In this document: positions 35,225 through 44,682 of the stretch, in pieces
Numbering within the stretch: position 1 is the stretch's first letter
Layout: every line of letters starts with the position of its first letter
Assembly: GCA_900045905.1 (NCBI GenBank)
Contig: FCNS01000009.1
Span: 50,090 to 114,089 of the forward strand
DNA: 64,000 nucleotides
Reading direction: 5' to 3'
From: Clostridiales bacterium CHKCI001
Lineage (GTDB): Bacteria > Bacillota > Clostridia > Lachnospirales > Lachnospiraceae
Program-made: the position numbers and the translations under genes
Notes under the pieces: generated by a model
The model's database searches: none
What the model was told of the DNA's origin: nothing
Seen by the model: only the letters and a program-made list of their open reading frames with translations

Positions 35225-37783
35225 TTAGTTTTCAAAATTGTGCAGCCGTTCAATGACCGTTTCTTTAGAAGTCGCCTTGTAGACAATCGCCGGAACACTT
35301 AGGCAAATCACAAAAATTGCTGCAATCAAGCAGACTACCAGCGAAACAGGGTACTCAAACTTCGCATAGTTTGCGATACTTGGCACTGCGTTTGCCACCA
35401 GCAGGAGAAAGGCATTACCCAAAGTCATAATCAGCAAAGTAGAGATAAGAGCATAGATACCGCCTTCCAAAGTCAGTATCTTTCGGATCTGCTTCTTCGT
35501 TGTACCAATACTTTCCATAACAGCAAACTCATTTTTCCTCGCAATGACGCCGGTAAGCATAACATTCACGAAGTTGATTAAGCCAAGCACAATAAGCAGC
35601 ATTGCCGCACCATTTCCTAACAGATTGATCGAGTAAAACATTTGGTTAAATATTTCCAGTTCACCAACATTGCTGTTAAATTCCCACTCTGATGTTGTCA
35701 ATGTGCTGTTCACCGATTGAAGTTCACGATCAATTCGTTCTAACTCACTCATATCCCTAATATCTACACCGATACCGGAAATAATCGCCTCTTGCGTTAA
35801 GCGTTCCATACCGGCTTCACTGACAAATATAACATTGGGCACGATCTCAATGTCTTTACGCCGGTCTATCTTATCAGAAAGGGTGTTCGAATAGTCATCA
35901 AAGGTGAAAGCTACACCAATGGGAAAATCTATTGGCTTACCGTCTGTACTGTCAGCAGTCAGCGTCAGCGTTTTCCCGACTAATCTGGCATTCGGAGCAA
36001 ACTGCTCGTTATCCATTCCCACAATCGCAATTTCTCCACGCCGAAATGATTCTATATCAATCGGCGTATCATGATTTTGATTGTATTCTTCCAACGCATT
36101 GTAATCAACAAGCGTTGTAATATAACAACCATATTCACCGGCGTTGACATATTCTCTTAACTCAGCAACCGTCTGTTCATAGGATTTTCCTTTTGCCATA
36201 TAGGAGCTGTCCTCATATTTTATCCGCATAAATTCTTCTAATGTGGCTTCATCAAAGTCAATGGCAGCCCAAATGGTTTTTCCAACCGTTACACTCTCAA
36301 TACCGTCAATGTTCTCAATCTGTTCCACAAAATGCTCATCAAACTGCGGAATTTCTTTTGTGTCACGCTCATATTGCGTAAATTGGGTATCAATGTACTC
36401 AAAGTTGTAATCGAAATATTCCTCAAGATAATTTTCGCCTTTGATACTTCTGACCACTCCGTTTACGCCTAAGATCACGGTAATTCCCATAAACAGAGAC
36501 AGAAATACAAGGATTGCCCGCTTCCTATCACGGAAAACATTATGGAACGCCATTACAGACAGCTTGCCACCATTGGTTGAGTTCCTGCTTTTCTTTTTCG
36601 AGGGTGCGAAATTTTGGTATCTTAGAGCTTCTACCGGAGAAATCTTCGCTGCCTTTTTTGCAGGAGCATTGCACGCAATCCAAACTGTTATGGCAGAAAA
36701 GATAATGGATAGGATATAAATGGACGGGTGGAAAAATACCTCAGTGTCCATAACCGATTTCCCTTGTGCAAACCCTTGCTGCAAAAACAGTGGAACAATT
36801 CCGAACGATACTGCTGTGGCTAATATGATACCAACAGGGATTCCGATACAGGCAAATTTAAGTGCCTGCCTTTTTACAAGCGTTTTGATTTGTGCCTGTG
36901 TCGTACCAATGGTTTTCATCAGGCCATAAAAACGGGTGTCCTTTGAAATGGAAATATACAGGACATTATAAATCAGCAGATAGCCGCTGCCGATGATGAA
37001 CAATACCAAGAAAATTACCATTGCAATCACAGAGCCATTTGAAGAACTCATAGAAACCGCACCGTTAAAGGATTGATTTTCATTTAACTGCACATCGTCC
37101 TGAATACGCCAAAAATCATCCGGCATTTTGTTTAGGGAAAGAGAAAGAACACCGTCCTCCTGTAAGGTGTATCCTGCATTTTTGCAATAGCTTTCCGACA
37201 CGAAGCCCATTCCCACACCTGTATAGGAATGAAACCAGCCTCCTAAAGTAAATGTTCTTTCCTGCTGACCGTTCTTATCATAATAGGACAGAGGGATTTC
37301 CATTTGGAGCGTTGGATCAGTAATACCGAGCTGTTCAAGGGCGTCCTCAGACAGCATAATTTCACTTTCCTGCGTGGGATAGGAGCCATTGATATTGCTG
37401 ATTGCGCCCTGATAGTGGTTTCCCCATTCAGTGGTGTCGTAATATTGGAGCGCAATGGAAAGTTCACGCCCTTCGTCATTCTTCTCGGCGACCGAGCCGA
37501 CCATATACTGCGTACCAATCGTTTTCACATAATCTAAAGATTTGATTTGCTGTTCCTGCTCAGTCGTAGGCAATGCAAGGGAAACATCGGCGCTTGTGCC
37601 TGCGGTACGCACCTGCATTAGCTTCATATTCTCCATATAGTTAATGCCCAAGCTGAAAACAGTGGTAATCATAAAAGTGGTAAGAATGATTGCAAACACC
37701 GCAAACAGGTTGCGGGTGCGATTTGCTTTCATCATTCCTTTTTCAACTTTTTTAATTGCCCCTTTGTTTCGGTTAGCGTGCAT
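35225..37783 (-). CDS. ABC transporter permease, large FtsX-type
   Basis: The protein is about 852 aa, with one N-terminal transmembrane helix, a large external domain and a three-helix FtsX block at about 265-390. A second N-terminal-like helix follows near 425, then another external domain and a final FtsX block at about 735-845. The duplicated layout is that of MacB-like or antimicrobial-peptide transporters of Clostridia. The ATG at 37783 has GGGAGG 8 nt upstream and overlaps the ATPase gene by 11 bp. Base composition is higher in GC than the flanking core genes. Confidence 0.88.
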   Translation of the reverse strand: MHANRNKGAIKKVEKGMMKANRTRNLFAVFAIILTTFMITTVFSLGINYMENMKLMQVRTAGTSADVSLALPTTEQEQQIKSLDYVKTIGTQYMVGSVAEKNDEGRELSIALQYYDTTEWGNHYQGAISNINGSYPTQESEIMLSEDALEQLGITDPTLQMEIPLSYYDKNGQQERTFTLGGWFHSYTGVGMGFVSESYCKNAGYTLQEDGVLSLSLNKMPDDFWRIQDDVQLNENQSFNGAVSMSSSNGSVIAMVIFLVLFIIGSGYLLIYNVLYISISKDTRFYGLMKTIGTTQAQIKTLVKRQALKFACIGIPVGIILATAVSFGIVPLFLQQGFAQGKSVMDTEVFFHPSIYILSIIFSAITVWIACNAPAKKAAKISPVEALRYQNFAPSKKKSRNSTNGGKLSVMAFHNVFRDRKRAILVFLSLFMGITVILGVNGVVRSIKGENYLEEYFDYNFEYIDTQFTQYERDTKEIPQFDEHFVEQIENIDGIESVTVGKTIWAAIDFDEATLEEFMRIKYEDSSYMAKGKSYEQTVAELREYVNAGEYGCYITTLVDYNALEEYNQNHDTPIDIESFRRGEIAIVGMDNEQFAPNARLVGKTLTLTADSTDGKPIDFPIGVAFTFDDYSNTLSDKIDRRKDIEIVPNVIFVSEAGMERLTQEAIISGIGVDIRDMSELERIDRELQSVNSTLTTSEWEFNSNVGELEIFNQMFYSINLLGNGAAMLLIVLGLINFVNVMLTGVIARKNEFAVMESIGTTKKQIRKILTLEGGIYALISTLLIMTLGNAFLLLVANAVPSIANYAKFEYPVSLVVCLIAAIFVICLSVPAIVYKATSKETVIERLHNFEN

Positions 37784-38459
37784 ACTTAACACCTCCCGAA
37801 ACAACTTTACCGTCTTCGATTCGGATTATCCGATCAGCCATCTGTGCAATTTCCTCGTTGTGGGTAATCATAATTGTGGTCTGATGGAACTGCTTACTGA
37901 TAGCCTGCATAAGCAGAATCACATCCATACTCGTTTTGGAATCCAAATTTCCGGTCGGCTCATCAGCAAGGATAATAGCGGGCTTGGTAGCCAATGCACG
38001 GGCAATCGCTACACGCTGTTGCTGACCACCGGACAGGTTATTCGGCATATTTTTGAGTTTCTTTTCTAAACCGAGCGTGTGGATAATCTGCCTGACAAAC
38101 TCTGTGTCTGCTTTGCCTCCGTCAATCTCAATGGGGTACACAATATTTTCGTACACATTGAGGACGGGGAGCAGATTGTAATTTTGAAAAACAAAGCCAA
38201 TATTCCTACGCCGGAAAATGGTTAATTCCTCGTCTTTCATTTTCAAAAGTTCTTTTCCACGAATCGTTACGCTTCCGGAAGTCGGGCGGTCTAATCCGCC
38301 GATCATATTGAGCAGTGTGGACTTACCGCTGCCGGAAGTACCGACAACAGCGACAAATTCCCCTTCTTCTACAGAAATAGATGCACCATCCAAAGCGTGG
38401 ACTTCATTTTCTCCGCTTCCATATATCTTTCGTAAATCCTTTGTCTCAAGTATCACCAT
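37773..38459 (-). CDS. ABC transporter ATP-binding protein of the second module
   Basis: The 228-aa ATPase has Walker A GTSGSGKST, signature LSGGQQQR, Walker B IILADEPTGNLD and switch IMITHNEE. It belongs to the MacB/BceA clade and works with the large permease downstream. ATG at 38459 follows GGAGG by 8 nt. It is the first gene of the ATPase-permease-regulator-kinase operon. Confidence 0.92.
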   Translation of the reverse strand: MVILETKDLRKIYGSGENEVHALDGASISVEEGEFVAVVGTSGSGKSTLLNMIGGLDRPTSGSVTIRGKELLKMKDEELTIFRRRNIGFVFQNYNLLPVLNVYENIVYPIEIDGGKADTEFVRQIIHTLGLEKKLKNMPNNLSGGQQQRVAIARALATKPAIILADEPTGNLDSKTSMDVILLMQAISKQFHQTTIMITHNEEIAQMADRIIRIEDGKVVSGGVKYAR

Positions 38460-38508
38460 ATCTAAAACCTCCAAATTTGTTTTGTGATTTTAGTATAGCA
38501 GACACTTC

Positions 38509-38524
38509 TTACAATCTCATTACA
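38509..38524 (-). promoter_or_regulatory. Response-regulator direct repeat upstream of the ABC operon
   Basis: On the minus strand TGTAATGAGATTGTAA holds two TGTAA half-sites 11 bp apart, just upstream of a TATACT -10 box (38492-38497 region). Tandem half-sites one helical turn apart are typical for OmpR-family regulators, so the co-encoded regulator may bind here. Confidence 0.45.
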
Positions 38525-38549
38525 GTCCATACTAAAAATCAATCCAACA

Positions 38550-38849
38550 TTATTCTTTCTTATTGTTCACATATCGTACAGTCATTTTCGACATCAGCTT
38601 GCCCACTTTGATTAGGCATAAATAACAGATGAGAGTCTGAAGTTTTTGACCGAGGCTATGGCATATAATAAAGTAGTTGGAAAAAATATGTTTTGCAATT
38701 CCATATCCGACTTTTTGTGGATCTGCCATAAATTCTTTCGGCACTGGCAGAGGCGCAGCCGATTTTGTGCAGGTTAATGGCGGGTGGATAATGTGAAAAG
38801 AAATACCGTCTGAAGCATATTCAATGTTCAGGCATTTCGCCATAACCAT
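38550..38849 (-). pseudogene. Short-chain dehydrogenase with internal deletion
   Basis: A 99-codon frame starts properly (GGAGG, ATG, MVMAK) but jumps at once to the C-terminal third of an SDR enzyme (CLNIEYASDGISFHIIHPPL, then PLPVPKEFMADPQKVGYGIA). The Rossmann GxxxGxG motif and the catalytic YxxxK are missing. It keeps its own promoter-like TATAAT upstream. The simplest reading is an in-frame internal deletion of an intact SDR gene; no activity is possible. Confidence 0.65.
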
Positions 38850-38913
38850 TATCCTCCTTCATATGACTATTATATAACATTTATTAAAAATGGTCATGTT
38901 TATTTTGTACTAT

Positions 38914-39294
38914 TTATATTCTAGCACCACTACTCTTAACCGTAGCTGTCCACTCGTGACCGCATTTACCTTTCCAAATGACTTTTTTGTGTGAGCCTAC
39001 CGTCACCATTGTCAGCTTTAGTGGATTATTCTTACTTGACCATTCGGTAGCCAGTTCCAACTTCAGCGTTGCTAAATCATTGATACCTTCCACGACTCTT
39101 GCTCCTGAACAGATCGGGCATTTCTCGTCGCTTGAACGAGCCTTAATGCTGGTCTGCCATTCGTGACCGCAAACTCCTATCCATCAAACTATTTTGTTTG
39201 ATCCGTATGTAATCTTATCCGGCGTAAGCGGCAAATTCCTCCCCGACTATTCCGCAACAAGCTCAGGGTGTACCTCTGATAAAAGATTGCTCAT
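38914..39294 (-). pseudogene. Zinc-ribbon (DUF4379-like) protein with two Trp-to-stop changes
   Basis: The 127-codon frame has a good ribosome-binding site (GGGGAG) and the family pattern: MSNLLSEVHPELVAE, CGHEWQTSIKARSSDEKCPI, INDLATLKLELATEWSS and KCGHEWTATV. Two in-frame stops interrupt it, TAG after LVAE and TGA in KIV-stop-W. In the family both positions are tryptophan (AEW, WW), so both are TGG with one G-to-A change. Repeats of this type occur in surface or mobile-element proteins; only a short version is left. Confidence 0.65.
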
Positions 39295-39379
39295 ACTCAC
39301 TCCCCTCTTTCTTCTGTGATTACATTATATTGGGAGAGGGGATTTTTCGTAGTTTGCGAATATCCCCACAAATGAAAAA

Positions 39380-39411
39380 AGACCCTGAAAGAGGTTACTC
39401 TCCCAAGGTCT
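39380..39411 (-). terminator. Terminator of the greA-lysS operon
   Basis: AGACC/GGTCT outer arms with an inner GAGAG/CTCTT stem are followed by a T-run on the minus strand. It lies 127 bp beyond the lysS stop and marks the edge of the core region against the acquired island. Confidence 0.75.
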
Positions 39412-39537
39412 AAATTCAAAATTATGCGATTTTTTTGCCTCTGCACACTTTCCTGCACCAAATGATGTAAAAGTGTACTTTTAGGGCTTTTTCCGACTAT
39501 GAAGTACATCTCGTTTTAACACCTAAAACGGTACATC

Positions 39538-41487
39538 TTAGTAGAGCTTTGCACCTGCCGGAATCCGATCATCCACCATCAGAAGATTTAAACCTTCATG
39601 GCCATCCTCCTCATGTACCGCTGAGATCAGCATACCTTCAGAATCAATACCCATCATTTTGCGAGGCGGCAGATTTACGATGGCGATTGCGGTCTTTCCA
39701 ATCAGCTCTTCTGGCTCATAATATTCATGAATACCACTTAAAATCACACGATCTTTGCGAACACCGTCATCTAGAGTGAATTTTAAAAGCTTCTTACTCT
39801 TCGGTACAGCTTCACATGCAAGGATCTTGACTGCACGGTAATCTGACTTGCTGAACGTGTCAAAGTCAATCATTTCTTCAAAGAGCGGTTCGATCTTTAC
39901 ATTCGAAAAATCAATCGTTTCAACTGGTTTTTCCTCTGCTTTTACTTTTACGGCAGCTGCTTTTTCAGCTTGCGCTGCATTGTTTGCCTCATTCTTTGAA
40001 GCGCCTTGTGACTTCATTGTTGGGAATAATAATACGTCTCTAATTGCCGCTGAGTCAGTCAGCATCATAACCATACGGTCGATGCCGAATCCGATTCCGC
40101 CTGTTGGAGGCATACCATACTCTAACGCATTTAAGAAATCTTCATCCATAGAATTGGCTTCTTCATCTCCTGCTGCTTTCATTTCTTCTTGTGCTAAGAA
40201 ACGTTCTCTTTGATCCAATGGATCATTTAATTCAGAATAAGCATTTGCCATTTCTGCACCCATAATGAATAATTCAAATCGTTCGGTATAATCTGGATTT
40301 TCTGGCTTTTTCTTTGTCAGAGGTGAGATTTCGATTGGATGATCCATTACAAATGTAGGTTGTATCAAATGTTCCTCTACAAATTCTTCAAATAACAGGT
40401 TTAAAATATCGCCTTTCTTATGTCTTGCTTCATACTGGATATGATGTGCGTCTGCAATTGCTTTTGCTTCTTCATCTGTTTTTACTGTGGAGAAATCAAT
40501 TCCAGCATATTTTTTCACTGCGTCTATCATTGTAATACGCTCGAATGGTTTTCCAAGCTCCAGTTCTACGCCTTTATATGTTACAGTCGTAGTACCAAGC
40601 ACTTTTTGTGCTACCGTACGATATAAGTTTTCTGTCAGATCCATCATACCGTGATAATCAGTATATGCTTGATATAACTCCATTAATGTAAACTCAGGGT
40701 TATGTCTTGTATCCAGACCTTCATTACGGAATACACGTCCAATTTCATAGACACGTTCCATACCTCCAACAATTAATCTCTTTAAGTATAATTCCAAAGA
40801 AATACGCAGGTTTATGTCTTCATCCAATGCATTATAATGGGTGGTAAATGGTCTTGCTGCTGCACCACCTGCATTGGCTACTAAAATTGGAGTTTCCACT
40901 TCCATAAATCCCTGCTCATCTAAGAAATTACGGATTTCACGGATGATTTTCGAACGTTTGATAAATGTATCTTTGGATTCTGGATTTACCATTAAATCTA
41001 CATATCTTTGGCGATATCTCAAATCGGTGTTAGTCAGACCATGATACTTTTCTGGCATAATCTGTAAACTCTTGGAAAGGAGTGTTACTTCTGCTGCATG
41101 AATGGAAATTTCTCCAGTCTTTGTGCGGAATACTTCTCCCTTAATACCTACGATATCACCGATATCCATCTTTTTAAATGCTTTATAAGGGTCCTCTCCA
41201 ATTGCATCTCTTGCAACATAAACTTGGATGTTTCCCTTTAAATCCTGTACATTACAGAAGGATGCTTTACCCATAACTCGTTTGCTCATCATACGACCTG
41301 CGATTGATACGGATTTTCCTTCTAATGTCTCAAAATTATCTTTAATATCAGCAGTATGTGCTGTTACGTCATATTTTGTAATCTGAAATGGATCATTGCC
41401 ATTGGCCTGTAATTCAGCCAGCTTTTCCCGACGTACTTTTAACAACTGATGAACGTCTGGTTCTTGCTTTTGGTTCTGTCCTGCCAT
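39538..41487 (-). CDS. lysS: Lysyl-tRNA synthetase with C-terminal tRNA-binding domain
   Basis: This 649-aa class II synthetase has an N-terminal OB-fold anticodon-binding domain (about 55-165) and a catalytic core with motif 2 [20 protein letters not shown] and motif 3 [11 protein letters not shown] ending near 500. Most bacterial LysRS stop there. Here an alanine/lysine-rich linker and a further OB-fold domain follow (about 540-649: [44 protein letters not shown]), like the tRNA-binding domain at the C-terminus of MetRS. It charges tRNA-Lys. The extra domain should raise tRNA affinity or mediate dimer contacts. It is the last gene of a six-gene operon. Confidence 0.92.
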   Translation of the reverse strand: MAGQNQKQEPDVHQLLKVRREKLAELQANGNDPFQITKYDVTAHTADIKDNFETLEGKSVSIAGRMMSKRVMGKASFCNVQDLKGNIQVYVARDAIGEDPYKAFKKMDIGDIVGIKGEVFRTKTGEISIHAAEVTLLSKSLQIMPEKYHGLTNTDLRYRQRYVDLMVNPESKDTFIKRSKIIREIRNFLDEQGFMEVETPILVANAGGAAARPFTTHYNALDEDINLRISLELYLKRLIVGGMERVYEIGRVFRNEGLDTRHNPEFTLMELYQAYTDYHGMMDLTENLYRTVAQKVLGTTTVTYKGVELELGKPFERITMIDAVKKYAGIDFSTVKTDEEAKAIADAHHIQYEARHKKGDILNLLFEEFVEEHLIQPTFVMDHPIEISPLTKKKPENPDYTERFELFIMGAEMANAYSELNDPLDQRERFLAQEEMKAAGDEEANSMDEDFLNALEYGMPPTGGIGFGIDRMVMMLTDSAAIRDVLLFPTMKSQGASKNEANNAAQAEKAAAVKVKAEEKPVETIDFSNVKIEPLFEEMIDFDTFSKSDYRAVKILACEAVPKSKKLLKFTLDDGVRKDRVILSGIHEYYEPEELIGKTAIAIVNLPPRKMMGIDSEGMLISAVHEEDGHEGLNLLMVDDRIPAGAKLY

Positions 41488-41529
41488 CTTTCTTCCAACC
41501 TTCCTAATTTTATTATATGGTTCTAACGA

Positions 41530-42009
41530 TTAACCACGTGTAATATTGAGTACTTTATATTCTACTTCGCCGTCTGGCAATTCTACTTTCACAACATCTC
41601 CTTTTTGCTTGCCCATTAAGGCTCTTCCAACTGGAGATTCATTGGAAATCTTAAATGCCAAACTATTTGCTTCTGTAGAACCAACAATGGAGAACTCTAA
41701 TTCTTCTTCGTACTCAAAATCATATACCGTTACACGGCATCCTACATTAATTTTATCCAGATCAATCTCATCTTCTACAACGACTTCCGCATTTTTCAAG
41801 ATCTTTTCCAGTTCTTCGATACGTGCTTCAATATCTCTTTGCTCGTCTTTCGCAGCATCGTATTCTGCATTTTCGGATAAATCCCCCTGTTCACGGGCTT
41901 CTTTGATTTTTTGTGCAACTTCTTTACGTTTTACAACTTTTAAATCATGTAATTCATCTTCCAGACGTTTCAGACCTGCATAAGTTAAAATGTTTTTCTT
42001 ATCAGCCAT
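41530..42009 (-). CDS. greA: Transcription elongation factor GreA
   Basis: The 159-aa factor rescues backtracked RNA polymerase by stimulating transcript cleavage. The N-terminal coiled coil has its acidic tip in REQGDLSENAEYDAAKDEQ, and the FKBP-like C-terminus shows SPVGRALMGKQKGD. The ATG at 42009 follows GGAGG; the longer frame to 42051 has no ribosome-binding site. The greA-lysS neighbourhood is conserved in Clostridia. Confidence 0.95.
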   Translation of the reverse strand: MADKKNILTYAGLKRLEDELHDLKVVKRKEVAQKIKEAREQGDLSENAEYDAAKDEQRDIEARIEELEKILKNAEVVVEDEIDLDKINVGCRVTVYDFEYEEELEFSIVGSTEANSLAFKISNESPVGRALMGKQKGDVVKVELPDGEVEYKVLNITRG

Positions 42010-42175
42010 TGTTCGTTCCTCCATTTTCTCTTGGCCATATTGGGTTTTCATCTTAACTCGACATTTCGATACTGTGATTCACCCTAGCCAACATTCATAT
42101 TATTATAGACGAAAGGAAAATTTCTGTCAATATTCTATCTTCATTTTCTCCGTCCTTTTTCATGCAATCAATTTT

Positions 42176-43135
42176 TTATATACACCGCAAAATTGTTTCC
42201 AATTGCTCTAACGATTCGATTTCATTCGATGCCCGCCGAATTGCTGCGGAATGAGGCATTCCAGCCGTGTACCAAGCAACATGTTTTCGCATCTGACGAA
42301 TTCCCATATACTCTCCTGAGAATTCAATCTGCATTTGTCCATGTCGCAGAATCATCTGAATAACTTCTTCCCAAGATGGCCGTTCTGGAACCGTACCTGT
42401 TTCTAAAAACTGCTTTATCTCCCGAAAAATCCATGGATTTCCTCTTGCAGCCCTTGCAACCATAATTCCATCACATCCCGTCTCTTCCATCATTCGTTTG
42501 GCATCCGCTGCACAGACAATATCTCCATTCCCAATGACTGGAATAGAAACAGCTTCTTTTACTTGACGTATGATCTCCCAATCTGCTTTACCACTATAAT
42601 ATTGCTCTCTTGTGCGTCCATGAACTGCAATTGCAGATACCCCACTCGCTTCTGCGGCTTTGGCAAACTCCACTGCATTCACCGTACTCTCTGTAAATCC
42701 TTTTCGGAATTTTACTGTAACTGGCTTTTTTACTGTTTTTACTAGCTCTGTTAGGATTTCAGCCGCTAATTTTGGGTTTTTCATTAACGCAGAACCTTCT
42801 CCATTATTTACTACTTTTGGAACAGGGCATCCCATATTGACATCAAAAATATCATAAGGTCCCTCTTCCAACTGTTTTGCCATTTCGGCAATCAGTTTCG
42901 GATCAGAGCCGAACAACTGCACTGCAATTGGGTGCTCCGTTTTATCCACTTCTAGTAACGGCTTTGTATTTTTATTTTTATAATAAATCGCTTTTGCACT
43001 AACCATTTCAGTATATAACAGTTCACATCCCATCTCTTTACAGAGAACTCGGTAGGGAAGATCTGTCACTCCTGCCATTGGTCCTAATGCAATTCCATGT
43101 TTTAATGTAATTGTTCCAATTTTTAATTCTGCCAT
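42176..43135 (-). CDS. dusB: tRNA-dihydrouridine synthase
   Basis: The 319-aa flavoenzyme reduces uridines in tRNA. The barrel starts with LGPMAGVTDLPYR, the catalytic cysteine lies in VNMGCPVPKVV, and FMN-binding motifs are seen in FRKGFTE, HGRTREQYYSG and IGNGDI. The C-terminus has the helical tRNA-binding extension of the DusB group. It is transcribed with birA and greA-lysS. Confidence 0.93.
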   Translation of the reverse strand: MAELKIGTITLKHGIALGPMAGVTDLPYRVLCKEMGCELLYTEMVSAKAIYYKNKNTKPLLEVDKTEHPIAVQLFGSDPKLIAEMAKQLEEGPYDIFDVNMGCPVPKVVNNGEGSALMKNPKLAAEILTELVKTVKKPVTVKFRKGFTESTVNAVEFAKAAEASGVSAIAVHGRTREQYYSGKADWEIIRQVKEAVSIPVIGNGDIVCAADAKRMMEETGCDGIMVARAARGNPWIFREIKQFLETGTVPERPSWEEVIQMILRHGQMQIEFSGEYMGIRQMRKHVAWYTAGMPHSAAIRRASNEIESLEQLETILRCI

Positions 43136-43152
43136 AAATTTCTCAATCTATC

Positions 43153-43503
43153 CTAATTATTTTTGATATCTGGAACTTCTTTGAGGAAAAATACTTTATA
43201 ATACATTTCCAAAGATTCTAGCAGTTCCATTTTCGTCTGCTGCATCTGTTTTATTTTTAATCCTGCACTGATATCATCATAATAATAATCCATATCATCT
43301 GCAATGGAACGGAAAATTAATGTTCCATCTGGTTCAAATTCCATTGTAAGAATTCCACCTACTTCTTCTGTATAAAGCACACACATAATTTGCAGTTCTT
43401 CTTTAATCGTTTGAGGAAGAGACTGAAATTGTTGATTCAGATAATATTTTTGTTCATAAGAATTTGCTCCACAGAGCACAACATTTTCTTCTTGTTTACT
43501 CAT
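43153..43503 (-). CDS. Uncharacterised protein, DUF6145-like
   Basis: The 116-aa soluble protein has no cysteine cluster or membrane segment. Recognisable stretches are LCGANSYEQKYYLNQQF and LTMEFEPDGTLIFRSIADDM. It resembles a Lachnospiraceae-restricted family, DUF6145 as far as I can judge. It overlaps birA by 4 bp (ATGA) and precedes dusB by 17 bp, a fixed place in a housekeeping operon that suggests a conserved but unknown role. Confidence 0.65.
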   Translation of the reverse strand: MSKQEENVVLCGANSYEQKYYLNQQFQSLPQTIKEELQIMCVLYTEEVGGILTMEFEPDGTLIFRSIADDMDYYYDDISAGLKIKQMQQTKMELLESLEMYYKVFFLKEVPDIKNN

Positions 43504-44345
43504 ATTGTATACCCATAAATACCTCTGACGGATACTTCACCTGACCGTACCGTATGCATCTGTCCTGCTTCATCTACTACCAGAAGTTCTCCTTTTTCAT
43601 TAATTCCACAGCTTGTTCCAATATACTCTTTATCTGGAGAGAGCACCCGAACCATTCGATTATAATTCACAAGCTGTTTTTCATAAATCTGTTTTAAATT
43701 TGTAAAGTCTTGTGTCTGCATAAAAATCTCATAATACTCCTCCATTGACTGTATTACTTTTGCAGCCAATTGCACTCGTGACTGTTTTTTTCCAGTTTCT
43801 AAAAATAGAGATGTGGCAGTCTGTTTTAGTTCTTGTGGAAAGGAAGTCATATTACAGTTAATTCCAATTCCAACCACTACATATCGAATCCCATGCATAT
43901 CCGCACTCATTTCTGTTAAGATTCCACATAATTTCCGACCGTTTGCCACAATATCATTTGGCCATTTAATTTGAACAAAGCTCCCAGTCACTGCCGTTAT
44001 TGCATCAGTCACAGCAAGTGCTGCTAATAATGTAAGCAGCGATGCCTTTTCAGGCTCTATTTGAGGCCGCAAAAGCAATGTCATATAAATTGCCTGTCCT
44101 TTCGGAGAATTCCATGTTCTTCCTAATCTCCCCTTTCCCAAACACTGCTCTTCAGCGATTACTAGCGTACCGTGCTTCGCTCCGTTTTTACCCAAACGCT
44201 TTGCCTCATCATTTGTAGAGTCAATCCTGTCATAATATTTCACACAACAACCAGCCCATTTATTTGTTGTATTTTCTTTTATATATTTGGAAAGTATTTT
44301 AAGGCAATATCCCTGTTCGGATATTGCCTCATCCAGTTGGTTCAT
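43500..44345 (-). CDS. birA: Biotin-[acetyl-CoA carboxylase] ligase, lacking the HTH domain
   Basis: The 281-aa enzyme attaches biotin to carrier protein. Family motifs are DSTNDEAKRL, GKGRLGRTWNSPKGQAIYM, QIKWPNDIVANGRKLCGILTE and VVGIGINCNM, with an SH3-like C-terminus. It starts almost directly at the catalytic domain, so unlike E. coli BirA it has no DNA-binding domain and cannot be a repressor. The ATG at 44345 lies 8 bp after the upstream stop. Confidence 0.92.
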   Translation of the reverse strand: MNQLDEAISEQGYCLKILSKYIKENTTNKWAGCCVKYYDRIDSTNDEAKRLGKNGAKHGTLVIAEEQCLGKGRLGRTWNSPKGQAIYMTLLLRPQIEPEKASLLTLLAALAVTDAITAVTGSFVQIKWPNDIVANGRKLCGILTEMSADMHGIRYVVVGIGINCNMTSFPQELKQTATSLFLETGKKQSRVQLAAKVIQSMEEYYEIFMQTQDFTNLKQIYEKQLVNYNRMVRVLSPDKEYIGTSCGINEKGELLVVDEAGQMHTVRSGEVSVRGIYGYTI

Positions 44346-44352
44346 TCTTCTA

Positions 44353-44637
44353 TCAACTCCAATTCGTAATTGCACTTGTTACTGTTAAAACAGCAAAAAT
44401 TATTCCTCCACCTATAAAAATAGCTCCTTCAATACAATAATATGGACGATTTCTATGACAATTCCACCAGTAAATTCCCTCATTAAATAACATTAAACTT
44501 GCACAAAGAAACACTGCAAAATATGCATAGTAGCTTTCTTTTGGAGACCAAAGTGACAATATAGTAAAAGCAATTACCAGTATCCCATACATAATATGAA
44601 AAAGATCATGTCCATGATTTGTCCTTCGTTCTTTCAC
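44353..44637 (-). CDS. Small membrane protein of the birA-dusB operon
   Basis: The 94-aa protein has three hydrophobic segments (IMYGILVIAFTILSLW, YYAYFAVFLCASLMLFNEG, AIFIGGGIIFAVLTVTSAI). GTG start with AGGAGGG 4 nt upstream. It is probably a Lachnospiraceae-specific DUF (possibly DUF6637). It heads the operon and is 45 bp behind argF, with no terminator between, so read-through from argF is possible. Confidence 0.65.
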   Translation of the reverse strand: MKERRTNHGHDLFHIMYGILVIAFTILSLWSPKESYYAYFAVFLCASLMLFNEGIYWWNCHRNRPYYCIEGAIFIGGGIIFAVLTVTSAITNWS

Positions 44638-44682
44638 AACTCCCTCCTAAATACCATATCTATCACAGTATAAATTTAGAGA

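Noticed and set aside
39297..39509. 70-codon frame behind lysS
   Set aside because: It spans the lysS terminator hairpin and has no start signal; treated as chance.
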